Assembly (NCBI RefSeq): GCF_902726655.1
Contig: NZ_CACVAN010000001.1
Span: forward strand, 2,914,001-2,978,000
DNA length: 64,000 nucleotides
Source of the DNA: Virgibacillus ihumii
Lineage (GTDB): Bacteria > Bacillota > Bacilli > Bacillales > Amphibacillaceae
Direction: 5' to 3'
Positions 35,521-44,221 of the stretch are shown in pieces. The number at the start of each line of letters is the position of its first letter. Within the stretch, counting starts at the first letter, position 1. The position numbers were made by a program, and so were the translations under genes. The notes beneath the pieces were generated by a model, which was not told the DNA's origin, did not search any database, and was given only the letters and a program-made list of their open reading frames with translations.

Positions 35521-36567
35521 ATGGATTTATTAACGACAGGGATAAGACGAAAGAGGGAAAAATATACCGTTGAGATAAAAAGCTCTCTTTTGTGGGAATC
35601 GGCATTAGGGATAGCGGCTATTACGAATAAAGCCCTAACCAGCACTTTAGACCTCTCTGAAAAAGATCAAGGATTGATTTACCAATCTTTAACTAAAGAC
35701 ATGAAAGAGCAACTTGAATATGTTCAAACACACAACACATGGAAGACTCTTCTGCAAATTTTACATCAAAAGGATTTTGAGGATTTAGCTTCGTTTAATA
35801 AATATGTAAAGAGTTTATCTTCCAGAGAATTAAAGGGAATTGCAATTCCTTTTCTGGGGGAAGAAGCAGAAGCATTTAAAAATGAGCTGTCAAATGGATC
35901 AGAAAAAGCACTTGAAGAACTACAATACCTCACAAAAGATCACACTTTTTTTCCGACATACTTAGAATTTATTCATAAAGTACCTATTGAAAAATTGAAG
36001 GCTCACTTGATTGAAGTGATGTCTGGTTGGTTTAAAGCAATTATAGAGCCTTATAAAGGAAAATTGGAACCTATTCTTTTAAGGGATAAAGCTTTGAAAG
36101 AAAAGATGCTCAATAATTTCGAACCAGATCAGTTTGTTGAATGGGCAACAGACGGTGTGGAATATCCCGTAGAGCCAAGTGTACATAAGGTTTTACTTAT
36201 CCCTCATTATATTTATCGCCCCTGGAATGTTGAAGCTGACTTGGAGGGCGTAAAAGTTTTTTATTATGCTGTAGCAAACGAAAGCATCTCTGGTGAAAGC
36301 AGACTTGCTCCTAATAAACTCTTAGTACAAAGGTATAAAGCGTTAGGAGATGAGACTCGTTTAAAAATCTTGAAAATAATTAAAGAAAATAATGTAACTC
36401 TTCAAGCGTTAACAACTGAGTTGGAGTTGGGTAAAACAACTGTTCATCATCATTTAAAAATCTTAAAGTCTGCAAGGTTAGTTTCCCAGAGTTCAAATGG
36501 ATATGGAATCGTTGATAAAGCGATAGAGAGTCTACCAGCAGAACTAAAACTTTACCTAGAAAGTTAA
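35521..36567 (+). CDS. ArsR-family winged-helix regulator with long N-terminal domain
   Basis: 348 residues. The last ~75 form an ArsR-type winged helix (YKALGDETRLKILKIIKENN, then LGKTTVHHHLKILKSARLV near 310-328). The N-terminal ~270 residues are all-helical and of the type seen in DUF5937-containing regulators. An AGGAGGCGATC site precedes the ATG. The MFS pump gene follows by 17 bases in the same direction, so this is probably the pump's local repressor. No metal-binding cysteines are seen, so metal sensing is not supported; the ligand is unknown. Confidence 0.8.
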   Translation: MDLLTTGIRRKREKYTVEIKSSLLWESALGIAAITNKALTSTLDLSEKDQGLIYQSLTKDMKEQLEYVQTHNTWKTLLQILHQKDFEDLASFNKYVKSLSSRELKGIAIPFLGEEAEAFKNELSNGSEKALEELQYLTKDHTFFPTYLEFIHKVPIEKLKAHLIEVMSGWFKAIIEPYKGKLEPILLRDKALKEKMLNNFEPDQFVEWATDGVEYPVEPSVHKVLLIPHYIYRPWNVEADLEGVKVFYYAVANESISGESRLAPNKLLVQRYKALGDETRLKILKIIKENNVTLQALTTELELGKTTVHHHLKILKSARLVSQSSNGYGIVDKAIESLPAELKLYLES

Positions 36568-36584
36568 TAAAGGGGGGAAGCTTT

Positions 36585-37817
36585 ATGGGAGTTCCAGTTG
36601 CACATGGTGATTCAAGGAATAAGGTTCCAGGATTTAAAAAGAATTATCCCGTATTTAGATTTATTGGTGGAAACTTAATTTCTTTTTTTGGAGATCAAAT
36701 ATACTTAATTGCTTTACCTCTTATTGTGTTAGCCTTAACTGGTTCACCATTAAGTATGGGGGTTGTAGCAGCATTAGAGAGACTCCCGATTTTAATTCAG
36801 CCGTTCACAGGTGTGTTGGCAGATAATTTTAATCGCAAGAAAATTTTATGTGTGTGTGACTTGGCTAGGTTTTTAACAATAGGTACTTTAGGCGTATTAT
36901 ACATAATGGATAACTTACTTATATGGGAAATTTATATGGCTGCATTTATTGTTGGCATCTTAACCCAAGTGTATAATACTACCCAATTTGCATCTGTACC
37001 TAGATTAGTACAGAAAAAGGATTTACAATTGGTAAACTCGATTAATACAGGGATATTTCAAACAGCTGTATTTATTGCTCCCGGGTTAGGCGGGATTCTG
37101 ATTAGTGTTTTTAATCCTGGAATAGGCTTAATGATAAACAGCCTTTCTTTCTTTGTGGGGTATCTTGTTATATTGAGTCTTAACATAGATAGTAACATAC
37201 AGGAGGAAAAAGTTAATGGCTCAAAGGTATTTGCTGATATCAAGGAAGGTTTTACTTTTGTTATTAACCAGAAGCCCATATTGTACACAAATCTAGCTAT
37301 GCTTTTTTCAATTTTTGGAACCACGCTTTTTTTAACTATGCTAGTCATTCATTTAAAATCTGCAGTAGGCCTAGATGCTGCCCGTATAGGGTACTTACTT
37401 TCTATTGGTGGTGTAGCTGCAATTGTTGGTGCCCTAATGACAAATATACTTAAAAAATATTATTCATACAGAAGTATTTTATTTATTGCCGGTGTTGTAG
37501 GGGGAGGATCGATAATAGGTTTTGGTTTATCCGATTCCTTTATTTGGTTAGTAATAATGAATGCATTAGGAACAAGCAGTGCTGCCATTATGAGTCCTTG
37601 TGTTGTAACCATAAGACAAAAGCTTAGTCCTGATTATTTATTAGGGCGTGTACAAGCGACTAGTCGTTTTATGACATGGATTTTAATGCCTTTTTCTGCG
37701 TTAGTTGCCGGAATCGTAGGAGAGTACTTCGGTACCACCGTAACTTTATTAATAGGGGGGGTAATTGCAACATTAGCATCATTTATTTATTTACATCCTT
37801 CCATAAATGAAGCATAA
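36585..37817 (+). CDS. MFS transporter (drug-efflux type)
   Basis: 410 residues with about twelve membrane helices. The helix 2-3 loop has GVLADNFNRKKIL, the MFS motif A variant, and the N-terminus reads PVFRFIGGNLISFFGDQIYLIALPLI, typical of the enterobactin-exporter/macrolide-type (MefA-like) MFS group. It sits 17 bases behind the ArsR-type regulator and probably forms an operon with it. The substrate cannot be predicted. It has more ATA and TTA codons than the core genes, as does the rest of the island. Confidence 0.85.
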   Translation: MGVPVAHGDSRNKVPGFKKNYPVFRFIGGNLISFFGDQIYLIALPLIVLALTGSPLSMGVVAALERLPILIQPFTGVLADNFNRKKILCVCDLARFLTIGTLGVLYIMDNLLIWEIYMAAFIVGILTQVYNTTQFASVPRLVQKKDLQLVNSINTGIFQTAVFIAPGLGGILISVFNPGIGLMINSLSFFVGYLVILSLNIDSNIQEEKVNGSKVFADIKEGFTFVINQKPILYTNLAMLFSIFGTTLFLTMLVIHLKSAVGLDAARIGYLLSIGGVAAIVGALMTNILKKYYSYRSILFIAGVVGGGSIIGFGLSDSFIWLVIMNALGTSSAAIMSPCVVTIRQKLSPDYLLGRVQATSRFMTWILMPFSALVAGIVGEYFGTTVTLLIGGVIATLASFIYLHPSINEA

Positions 37818-37820
37818 AAC

Positions 37821-37875
37821 TCGCGCATACCAGAATAAGATTTGCACTACTCCTTTGTAAAAAGGGCCATTTATT
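37821..37875 (+). repeat. Cassette-boundary element, degenerate
   Basis: ACTCGCGC, then ATACCAGAATAAGATTT, then GCAC, followed after 9 bases by TGTAAAAAGGGCCATTT (the second box). Begins three bases after the MFS stop codon. Confidence 0.6.
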
Positions 37876-38065
37876 TAATAAGAGAATAAAGGTAGTTAAT
37901 GAAAGTTGTAACCGACTAAATCATCTGGTTAGCTGTCTTATGTTTTTAATATCAATAAACGAAAAAGAAGAAATAATACCGGATAAAGCCCCTTTATGTA
38001 ACGGATAAATGATATAATGAGAGTTAGGTGGTTTATCCCTAAAACAATAAATTGAGGATGGTTTT

Positions 38066-39343
38066 ATCAGTTTATTATTTTCCAATTCCAATTTTAGAAA
38101 TCTCTTTTTGGGAAGGTTAATTACCAACGCGGGTGACAGTATTTATTTAGTCGCAGCCATTTGGATGGTTTATCAATTAGGTGGTTCAGCTTTTTATACT
38201 GGTCTGGTAGGTGCACTCACTCTCTTGCCACAAGCACTACAATTTATGATTGGACCTTTAATTGATCAATGGTCCTTACGCAAAACGTTGATAACTACAC
38301 AAGTACTTCAATTCGTTCTTGTGTTACTGATTCCAATTCTATTTTACGTTGATCTATTGACCATTACCGTATTATTAATTATCATGCCTCTTATTACATT
38401 CATCGAAGAATTTGCCTATCCAGCTCAAACTGTTGCTATACCAAAAATTTTAGAAAATAATCAGCTTACCAGTGGTAATACGTATATGGCTTTCGCTTAT
38501 CAAGGAGTGGATCTCGTATTTAATGCATTGGCAGGTATTCTTGTATTCGTTTTTGGTGCTACCATTATTTTTTTAGTTGACGCATCCACTTTTTTAATTG
38601 CTGCATTTTTCTTTTATCTACTAAAGCTACCAAAAATGAAGGACGTAAAGCCTGTTGCCGAAAAACAAAACCTAATTCATTCGTTCAAGAACTATAAAGC
38701 AAAACTTAAAGAGGGAATTTATTACATAAGACAATCAATTCTTGCTAAGTACGTTCTTGTACTTGTTCTGACCAACTTTTCTATTGGTATAAATATTGCC
38801 GTGCTTCCCGTTTATGCAGGGGAACGGGGTGGCGCTTATATGTATGGGTTTTATATGGCTTCTCTAGCTGCAGGAACTCTAGTCGGTTCATTACTGAGTA
38901 AACTTTTTAACCGCTTTCCGTTGGGTAAATTATATGCTTTTTCTTATTTCTTTACTGCATTATTCTGGTTAGTATCAATTATAATCCCGTTTAATTGGCT
39001 GAGTGTAGTTGCTTTCGGACTAGCATGGCTACCTATTGGTGTAACTAGTGTTGTTCTAATAAGCACAATACAGCGGATTGTACCTGAGTATTTTCTGGCA
39101 AGAGCCTTCTCAGTTTTAGAAAGTGCTTCCGCTGTCGCAATGCCCTTAGGATCATTTATAGGTGGAACAGTAACCGTGTTTTTTACAGCATCTTATGTTT
39201 TAGGTTTTGCAGGTATGGTCTTTTTACTAATTGCAGTGTTGTGGTTATTAATAACAGACTTAAGACATTTACCACGTCCTAGTGTTATTGATCCAGAAAA
39301 ATACGGATTAACATACGATTCAACAGGTAAAATGAATGATTGA
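38066..39343 (+). CDS. MFS transporter, second copy type, apparent ATC start
   Basis: An MFS pump of about 425 residues. The family-like N-terminus LLFSNSNFRNLFLGRLITNAGDSIY is encoded from 38066 on, but no ATG, GTG or TTG stands there. A GAGG ribosome site at 38054-38057 points to the ATC at 38066. The first standard start is a TTG at 38108, which would cut off 14 conserved residues. Either ATC is used as a weak start, or the start codon has been lost by one mutation. The rest (about twelve helices; AWLPIGVTSVVLISTIQRIVPEYFLARAFS) is intact. Substrate unknown. Confidence 0.75.
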   Translation: MSLLFSNSNFRNLFLGRLITNAGDSIYLVAAIWMVYQLGGSAFYTGLVGALTLLPQALQFMIGPLIDQWSLRKTLITTQVLQFVLVLLIPILFYVDLLTITVLLIIMPLITFIEEFAYPAQTVAIPKILENNQLTSGNTYMAFAYQGVDLVFNALAGILVFVFGATIIFLVDASTFLIAAFFFYLLKLPKMKDVKPVAEKQNLIHSFKNYKAKLKEGIYYIRQSILAKYVLVLVLTNFSIGINIAVLPVYAGERGGAYMYGFYMASLAAGTLVGSLLSKLFNRFPLGKLYAFSYFFTALFWLVSIIIPFNWLSVVAFGLAWLPIGVTSVVLISTIQRIVPEYFLARAFSVLESASAVAMPLGSFIGGTVTVFFTASYVLGFAGMVFLLIAVLWLLITDLRHLPRPSVIDPEKYGLTYDSTGKMND

Positions 39344-39485
39344 TTGGATTAAGAGAAATCATAGGATTTTTTAGAATTTCTGCAATACAAACGGATACCA
39401 TTCTTAAATAATGGACTAAGCTTTTATTATTGGATTATGTTGTTGAGAAAGTGAAACAATGTTAAATATTTTGGAGGTAGGGATT

Positions 39486-39959
39486 ATGGGAGAGGTCAAT
39501 GATTGGAAAAGTGACCGTATTTCATCAGCATATCGAGGTGAAAATCCAATGGTGATAACTAAACTTAAAAGTGGTTTTGCAGTTATAGGAGATACTCAAT
39601 TTCTACCAGGTTATTGCCTTCTGTTACCTTATAGATATGTTAACAGCTTAAATGATTTAGATTACCAACAAAGAACTGAATACCTCCTTGATATGACTAT
39701 AATTGGTGATGCCATCCAGGAAGTATGCAGCCCAAAAAGAATTAATTATTCCATCTATGGAAATACAGACGCTTTTTTACATGCACATATTTTCCCCCGA
39801 TATACATGGGAACCGGAGGAGAGAAAATTTAACCCAGTATGGCAATATCCAAAAAACAAGTGGACTGATGGTAAGTATCATTATACGGATGAAAAGCACC
39901 TTGGATTAAAAAACACTATAGGTGAAACATTGGTTACGTTGTCTAAATCTGCGTATTAA
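39486..39959 (+). CDS. HIT-family hydrolase
   Basis: 157 residues with the histidine triad LHAHIFPRY (near 108-116, H-x-H-x with the third position degenerate) preceded by INYSIYGNTDAF. HIT proteins hydrolyse or transfer nucleotides from substrates such as diadenosine polyphosphates. Here the motif is the HAHIFPRY form rather than the full HxHxHxx, as in some divergent HIT proteins of Bacillaceae. ATG at 39486 follows GGAGGTAGGG. It stands alone between degenerate boundary elements. Confidence 0.75.
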   Translation: MGEVNDWKSDRISSAYRGENPMVITKLKSGFAVIGDTQFLPGYCLLLPYRYVNSLNDLDYQQRTEYLLDMTIIGDAIQEVCSPKRINYSIYGNTDAFLHAHIFPRYTWEPEERKFNPVWQYPKNKWTDGKYHYTDEKHLGLKNTIGETLVTLSKSAY

Positions 39960-39975
39960 AATTTCATCAGACATC

Positions 39976-40012
39976 ATTCCGGAATTGGCTCCCGTTCTAT
40001 ACATAAAAGCCA
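39976..40012 (+). repeat. Cassette-boundary element, strongly degenerate
   Basis: ATTCCGGAATTGG is shared exactly with the element at 41343. The hairpin arms after it (GCTCCCG...) no longer pair. Low confidence on its own. Confidence 0.4.
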
Positions 40013-40082
40013 GGTAGGAATATTAGCTCAAATAAAGTGCTAAATAATATACAAATATAGCTTTCAAAGAAAGGGGACTTAT

Positions 40083-40349
40083 ATGAAAGATATAAATAGG
40101 CAAGTAAACTTAAAATGTGAAGTATGTGGGAATGATCAATTTTCAGGTGTGAAAGAAGATGTAGAAGATTTATCAAGTGCTCCTGATGACACAGAAATAA
40201 AGTGTTCCGATTGTGGTCGGCATGTAACCAAAGAACAATTATTCGAAGAAAATGAATATGTAATAAATGCAAACATGGAAGACCTTGAAAAAGATCTTAT
40301 GAAGGAAGCGAAAAAGGAATTTAAAAATATGTTCAAGGGTTTTAAGTAA
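40083..40349 (+). CDS. Small zinc-ribbon protein
   Basis: 88 residues: LKCEVCGNDQF (CxxC near 12-15) and IKCSDCGRHV (CxxC near 41-44) form a plausible zinc ribbon, followed by a charged helix (MEDLEKDLMKEAKKEFKNMFKGFK). AAAGGGGACTT precedes the ATG. The next gene begins 17 bases later and may be cotranscribed. No specific function is recognisable. Confidence 0.7.
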   Translation: MKDINRQVNLKCEVCGNDQFSGVKEDVEDLSSAPDDTEIKCSDCGRHVTKEQLFEENEYVINANMEDLEKDLMKEAKKEFKNMFKGFK

Positions 40350-40365
40350 AGGTGTGTTGGATTAA

Positions 40366-40833
40366 ATGAAGACTCTTTATTCTGTTAGCGAATATTTTGT
40401 AAATAATTGGTTAGCTATTTTGGCATTTATTATTTCGTTTTTATCTTTTATGGATGCTAAAAATGCTAATAAAGTGCTTAATAGAGTTCAGGAACTTGAG
40501 GAAAAATTGAAATTGTATGAGTTAGAAGAGAAAGAGGAAGCGCAGAAGGCATGTGTTGAAGCAAGAGTAGTAAAGATTTCAAAGAATAATTACAAGCTAA
40601 AAATATGGAATTCAGGTAAAGCAACAGCTTTTAATGTCGATTTTGAAGTTTCGGGATTACGTGAAGGAAATATCTTTAAAGAAAAAGTACCTTATGAATT
40701 TTTGGAGGGAGGTAAATATTTTGAGGAGTCGGTGATGGTAGCTGCATTTACCGTTCGTAAATTTAATGTGAAAACGATGTGGAATGATAAAAGTGGAGAT
40801 CAGCATCATAAAGAGCAAATAGTTTCTATGTAG
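40366..40833 (+). CDS. Membrane-anchored hypothetical protein
   Basis: 155 residues. An N-terminal membrane helix (NWLAILAFIISFLSFMDA, about 14-31) is followed by a short coiled coil (LNRVQELEEKLKLYELEEKEEAQ) and a beta-rich C-terminal domain (VVKISKNNYKLKIWNSGKATAFNVDFEVSGL) that looks like an immunoglobulin-type fold. I recognise no family. It lies 17 bases after the zinc-ribbon gene. Confidence 0.65.
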   Translation: MKTLYSVSEYFVNNWLAILAFIISFLSFMDAKNANKVLNRVQELEEKLKLYELEEKEEAQKACVEARVVKISKNNYKLKIWNSGKATAFNVDFEVSGLREGNIFKEKVPYEFLEGGKYFEESVMVAAFTVRKFNVKTMWNDKSGDQHHKEQIVSM

Positions 40834-40964
40834 TTAAATGAATCTGGAAGAGATGTATAACTTTGAAAATTGAAGCTGATATTCTTCCCTATCTGGAGTA
40901 AGGTTTGGCGTCCTGCCTTGCGGATTCGGACCATTATATTGAATAACACAAAGGGGGAATTTGT

Positions 40965-41168
40965 TTGTTAAGCTTTGCAGAAATATTGTGGACGGGTTCT
41001 ATAGCAATATTAGTTTTCAGTTCATTTATGTATTTAAGTGATTTAACAAATAAAAAAAAGCAAAGAAGCCTTTCAACTTTTGAATTCACAATGTACATAA
41101 TCCTTACAATTGCAGTTATTGCCTTTGGTATTAGTATAATAATGCAAACATTTGAGAGATTTGTCTAA
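40965..41168 (+). CDS. Small two-helix membrane protein (67 aa)
   Basis: Starts at TTG behind AAAGGGGGAA. Two hydrophobic helices (AEILWTGSIAILVFSSFMYL, about 5-24; FTMYIILTIAVIAFGISIIM, about 42-61) are separated by a basic loop with KKKQR. A clear terminator follows within 6 bases, supporting a real gene. No family recognised. Confidence 0.6.
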   Translation: MLSFAEILWTGSIAILVFSSFMYLSDLTNKKKQRSLSTFEFTMYIILTIAVIAFGISIIMQTFERFV

Positions 41169-41173
41169 AGGCT

Positions 41174-41202
41174 AGGGGTTGCCATCAAGGCAACCTCTTT
41201 TG
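41174..41202 (+). terminator. Terminator of the small membrane protein gene
   Basis: AGGGGTTGCC / GGCAACCTCT stem followed by TTTTG. Confidence 0.8.
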
Positions 41203-41250
41203 TTTATAAAGGGGAACTATTTCATATACCTTTCCTAATGTGACTTTGAA

Positions 41251-41330
41251 ATAAAGTTTGATGATTTTTAATAAAGATTGATCATTTTAATTAAAGTCCG
41301 ATAGTTTATAAAAAAGTTTGATACAATTAA
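41251..41330 (+). repeat. 20-bp tandem repeat (four units), second array
   Basis: Units at 41251, 41271, 41291 and 41311, each (A/T)(T/A)AAAGT-like followed by (T/C)(T/C)GAT and AT-rich sequence, exact 20-bp period. Related to the array at 35211. Confidence 0.8.
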
Positions 41331-41342
41331 TGTGATGAATTA

Positions 41343-41413
41343 TTCCGGAATTGGGCGCGAATCGGGAAATCGCGCCCGTTTGGTTCCATTATTGGGCGCA
41401 TTTCTTCTATAAC
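41343..41413 (+). repeat. Cassette-boundary element, two cores
   Basis: GGGCGCGA / TCGCGCCC form a perfect 8-bp hairpin (41353-41377). A second GGGCGC core follows at 41394, after GGTTCCATTATT, the place of the second box. It lies upstream of the LD-carboxypeptidase gene. Confidence 0.75.
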
Positions 41414-41441
41414 CAGGAATTAAAGAAAGGGAGGAAAGTTT

Positions 41442-42350
41442 ATGATAAAGCCATATGCCTTACAAGAAGGAGATCGGGTAGCAGTTATTGCCCCAGCCGG
41501 ACCATCTGACAGAGAGTTGCTGAAACAGGGAATACGGGTATTAGAAAAAATGGGGCTTAGTGTTGTCATTGGGCGGTATGTGTTCGATGTGGAGGAAGAC
41601 CTTGCCACTGCCGATCAAAAGCGGCTTGCTGATTTGCATGAGGCATTTTTTAATCCTGATATACGGGCAATTTTTTGCGCTAATGGGGGATTCGGGTCAG
41701 CAAGAATTGCTCCAATGATTGATTATGCAAAGATACGGAGCAATCCCAAGATATTCTGGGGTTACAGCGACATTACATATCTGCTAAATGCAATTCAAAA
41801 GTTCAGTAATTTGGTTACTTTTCATGGGCCGATGGTGGCAACTGATCTGAACGATGCACAAGGAACAGCAGAGACGGAATCTTCGTTTTTTCCTCTCTTC
41901 ACAAAGGAATCTCTGACCTATGATTCTCGTAAATCGCCTCTTATCACACTAGCCCATGGAACAGGAGAAGGACATTTAGTGGGTGGGAATCTAGATCTGA
42001 TAACCAATGGGGTGGGAACGCCTTTTCAATTGAATACGAAAGGGGCTATACTACTAATTGAGGAAGTCGGAGCACCTTCGTTTCTGATTAATGCGATGCT
42101 TACTCATCTCAAACAGGCCAGGGTATTCGATGAGGTCGAAGGTGTGGTTATCGGTGATCTTCAAACTGAACCAGATGAATATGCAAAGATTAAAGTAGTA
42201 CTGCAAGACTTCTTCGCTTGTGCGCCTTTCCCCGTTGTTGAGAAATTTCACATCGGCCATTGCCAGCCCAATTATGGGGTGCCATTAGGAACACATGCGA
42301 AACTCACAACATCACCACCTCGATTGGTAATCGATTCAGGCGTGATGTAA
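41442..42350 (+). CDS. LD-carboxypeptidase (peptidase family S66)
   Basis: Serine peptidase that removes the terminal D-alanine from muropeptides, or cleaves related peptides such as microcin C-type toxins in MccF relatives. 302 residues. N-terminal GDRVAVIAPAGPSD, CANGGFGSARI (near 78-88), and nucleophile Ser in FWGYSDITYL (near 108). The Glu is in LLIEEVGAPSF and the His in KFHIGHCQPNYGVPLG. GGGAGGAAAG precedes the ATG. No signal peptide, so cytoplasmic. It stands alone between boundary elements. Confidence 0.9.
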   Translation: MIKPYALQEGDRVAVIAPAGPSDRELLKQGIRVLEKMGLSVVIGRYVFDVEEDLATADQKRLADLHEAFFNPDIRAIFCANGGFGSARIAPMIDYAKIRSNPKIFWGYSDITYLLNAIQKFSNLVTFHGPMVATDLNDAQGTAETESSFFPLFTKESLTYDSRKSPLITLAHGTGEGHLVGGNLDLITNGVGTPFQLNTKGAILLIEEVGAPSFLINAMLTHLKQARVFDEVEGVVIGDLQTEPDEYAKIKVVLQDFFACAPFPVVEKFHIGHCQPNYGVPLGTHAKLTTSPPRLVIDSGVM

Positions 42351-42392
42351 ATCTTTATACAACAGAAATAATTATCTTAATTTAGCTAGTCA

Positions 42393-42437
42393 ATCTTCCG
42401 CAATAGGACGCTTATCGTGAATAAGGTAAGTGCCTTT
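42393..42437 (+). repeat. Cassette-boundary element
   Basis: CGCAATAGGACGCTTA, then TCGTGAATAAGG, then TAAGTGCC and TTTTTT. The inner arms GCTTA and TAAGT still pair, and the T-run could make this copy a terminator. Confidence 0.7.
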
Positions 42438-42529
42438 TTTATAGATTAAAGGATTGAGTTAATTCTTGGAATTTGGAATAATTGGTATTAAGTAAAAGGA
42501 TAGATTGAAGGAATAAAGGGGGCCATTTC

Positions 42530-42925
42530 TTGTCAAAGGGATTACTTCACCATGTTGAGATTTATGTCTCTGATTTAAAAAGGTCAATTGATTTTTGGAG
42601 TTGGTATCTTGAAGAATTAGGATACAGCTCGTTTCAGAAATGGGAAAGCGGGCAAAGTTGGAAAATAGGAGATACATACATCGTTTTTGTTCAAACTGAA
42701 GAACGGTTTTTAGACGTTCCATATCATAGATGTCGCGTGGGTCTAAATCATTTAGCGTTCCATGCTGAATCGCGTCAACACGTTGATGATATGACGAAGA
42801 AATTAAAAAATAAGGGAGTTACTATTCTTTATGAAAAGCAGCATCCATTCGCCGGGGGATATGACCATTACGCCGTTTATTTTGAAGATCCAGACAGAAT
42901 GAAAGTGGAACTCGTAGCACCCTAA
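42530..42925 (+). CDS. VOC-family (glyoxalase/dioxygenase-fold) protein
   Basis: 131 residues with two beta-alpha-beta-beta-beta units. Metal-type ligands are suggested by HHVEIYVSDLKRS (near 6-18), LNHLAFHAES (near 74-83) and the last strand DRMKVELVAP (Glu). Such proteins include fosfomycin-resistance and lactoylglutathione-type enzymes; the function of this one is open. The start is TTG at 42530 with AAAGGGGGCC in front. Single gene between two boundary elements. Confidence 0.8.
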   Translation: MSKGLLHHVEIYVSDLKRSIDFWSWYLEELGYSSFQKWESGQSWKIGDTYIVFVQTEERFLDVPYHRCRVGLNHLAFHAESRQHVDDMTKKLKNKGVTILYEKQHPFAGGYDHYAVYFEDPDRMKVELVAP

Positions 42926-42928
42926 CAG

Positions 42929-42987
42929 TTCAACAATAGGACGCAGTTCTGAAATAAAGATCGGTCGCTCGTATTGTTCATAAGGGC
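42929..42987 (+). repeat. Cassette-boundary element
   Basis: AACAATAGGACGC, then AGTTCTGAAATAAAGATC, then GGTCGCTC, then the second box TTCATAAGGGCAGGATTG. It shares the second box closely with the copy at 51760. Confidence 0.75.
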
Positions 42988-43013
42988 AGGATTGTTTGCA
43001 AGGAGGGAACGTA

Positions 43014-43514
43014 GTGATAATGAGGGAGATAAAGACATCAGATGCAGAGAAATTCTCCAACCTTACCCCACAAGTTGAGGCAGAATCTGAATATATGCTA
43101 TGGGAAGCTGGGGAAAGAAACGTTCAAATCGAGCAACAACTAAAGATGATCGAGGGTATTGAACAAAAAGATAATTCGACTATACTTGTTGCTGAGAAAG
43201 ATAACAAAGATTTGGTGGGGTTCCTGATGTCTGTGGGAGGAAATGCCAAGAGAAATAAACATTCATCCTATATTGTTATGGGAATTTTAAAGGAATACAG
43301 GGGAAAAGGAATAGGCACAAAATTATTTGAAGAGTTGGAGCGATGGGCGTTAAACCATAATATACATCGCTTAGAATTAACAGTAGTTACCCGGAATGAA
43401 GCAGCATTATCGCTGTATAAGAAAATGGGTTTCGAAATTGAAGGGACAAAAAGACACTCTTTATGTATTGATGGTGAATTTGTTGATGAATATGATATGT
43501 CAAAACTTTTATAA
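43014..43514 (+). CDS. GNAT N-acetyltransferase
   Basis: About 166 residues with the acetyl-CoA loop MGILKEYRGKGIGTKLFEELERW (near 89-111; R/Q-x-x-G-x-G/A form RGKGIG) and the C-terminal LSLYKKMGFEIEGTKRH, typical of RimI-like GNATs. The target is unknown. GGAGGG at 43002 favours GTG at 43014 as start; an ATG two codons later is also possible. Single gene between boundary elements. Confidence 0.85.
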   Translation: MIMREIKTSDAEKFSNLTPQVEAESEYMLWEAGERNVQIEQQLKMIEGIEQKDNSTILVAEKDNKDLVGFLMSVGGNAKRNKHSSYIVMGILKEYRGKGIGTKLFEELERWALNHNIHRLELTVVTRNEAALSLYKKMGFEIEGTKRHSLCIDGEFVDEYDMSKLL

Positions 43515-43547
43515 GGCGAATTAGCTGAAAAAGCTGATTTGACTATA

Positions 43548-43585
43548 CCGCAATAGGGCGCTATTTTCTAATAATGAATAGCGCC
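43548..43585 (+). repeat. Cassette-boundary element
   Basis: CGCAATAGGGCGCTATT and AATAGCGCC form a perfect 9-bp hairpin (43557-43585). This copy starts 34 bases after the preceding stop. Confidence 0.8.
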
Positions 43586-43639
43586 GATGCAGCATATAGC
43601 TTGTAGTCCATCAAAATTTATTACTTGGGGGGGATATGG

Positions 43640-44164
43640 ATGGCAGAGAGTAATGGTAATTGCATTATTCGAACGGTGAAATTAGAGGATGCCGGGGCAA
43701 TTGTAAGTATTATGAACTCCGTTATTGCTGAAGGCAAGTATTTAATAACAATCTCCGATGAATATAATAAAACACCGGAGGAACAAAGGGAATCAATACA
43801 TAACATATTAAAAAATGAAAGAGAAACCATACTTGTCGCAGAGTTAAATGGAGAAGTAGTTGGGTATATCGTGTTTTTTTCACAAACTAGGAAGAGAATG
43901 TCTCACAAGGGTTCCATCGGAATGATGGTCGATAAAAATTGTAGAGGTATAGGTATCGGAAAAATGCTTATGGAAGCATTATTATACTGGGCAGAAACAA
44001 ATCCTTTAATTGAAAAGGTAAGTCTAGGTGTATTTTCATCAAATCACAGAGCTATAAAATTATACAAAAACCTTGGATTTATTGAGGAAGGTCGGAAAAT
44101 TAATGAATTTAAAATGGGAGAAAATGAATATCTTGACGACATTCTTATGTATAAATTGGTTTAA
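43640..44164 (+). CDS. GNAT N-acetyltransferase
   Basis: 174 residues, a GNAT of the phosphinothricin-acetyltransferase-like or RimJ-like shape: IRTVKLEDAGAIVSIMN at the N-terminus, the acetyl-CoA loop MMVDKNCRGIGIGKMLMEALLYW (near 93-115), then LGVFSSNHRAIKLYKNLGFIEEGRK. ATG at 43640 behind GGGGGG. Not a copy of the GNAT at 43014; the two share only the fold. Three bases after its stop the next boundary element begins, which has been split by an IS. Confidence 0.85.
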   Translation: MAESNGNCIIRTVKLEDAGAIVSIMNSVIAEGKYLITISDEYNKTPEEQRESIHNILKNERETILVAELNGEVVGYIVFFSQTRKRMSHKGSIGMMVDKNCRGIGIGKMLMEALLYWAETNPLIEKVSLGVFSSNHRAIKLYKNLGFIEEGRKINEFKMGENEYLDDILMYKLV

Positions 44165-44221
44165 GCAATCGGGCGCAAGAAACGAATGAAGTGACCCCAT
44201 AAAGTTAGACAGGTTATTTTG

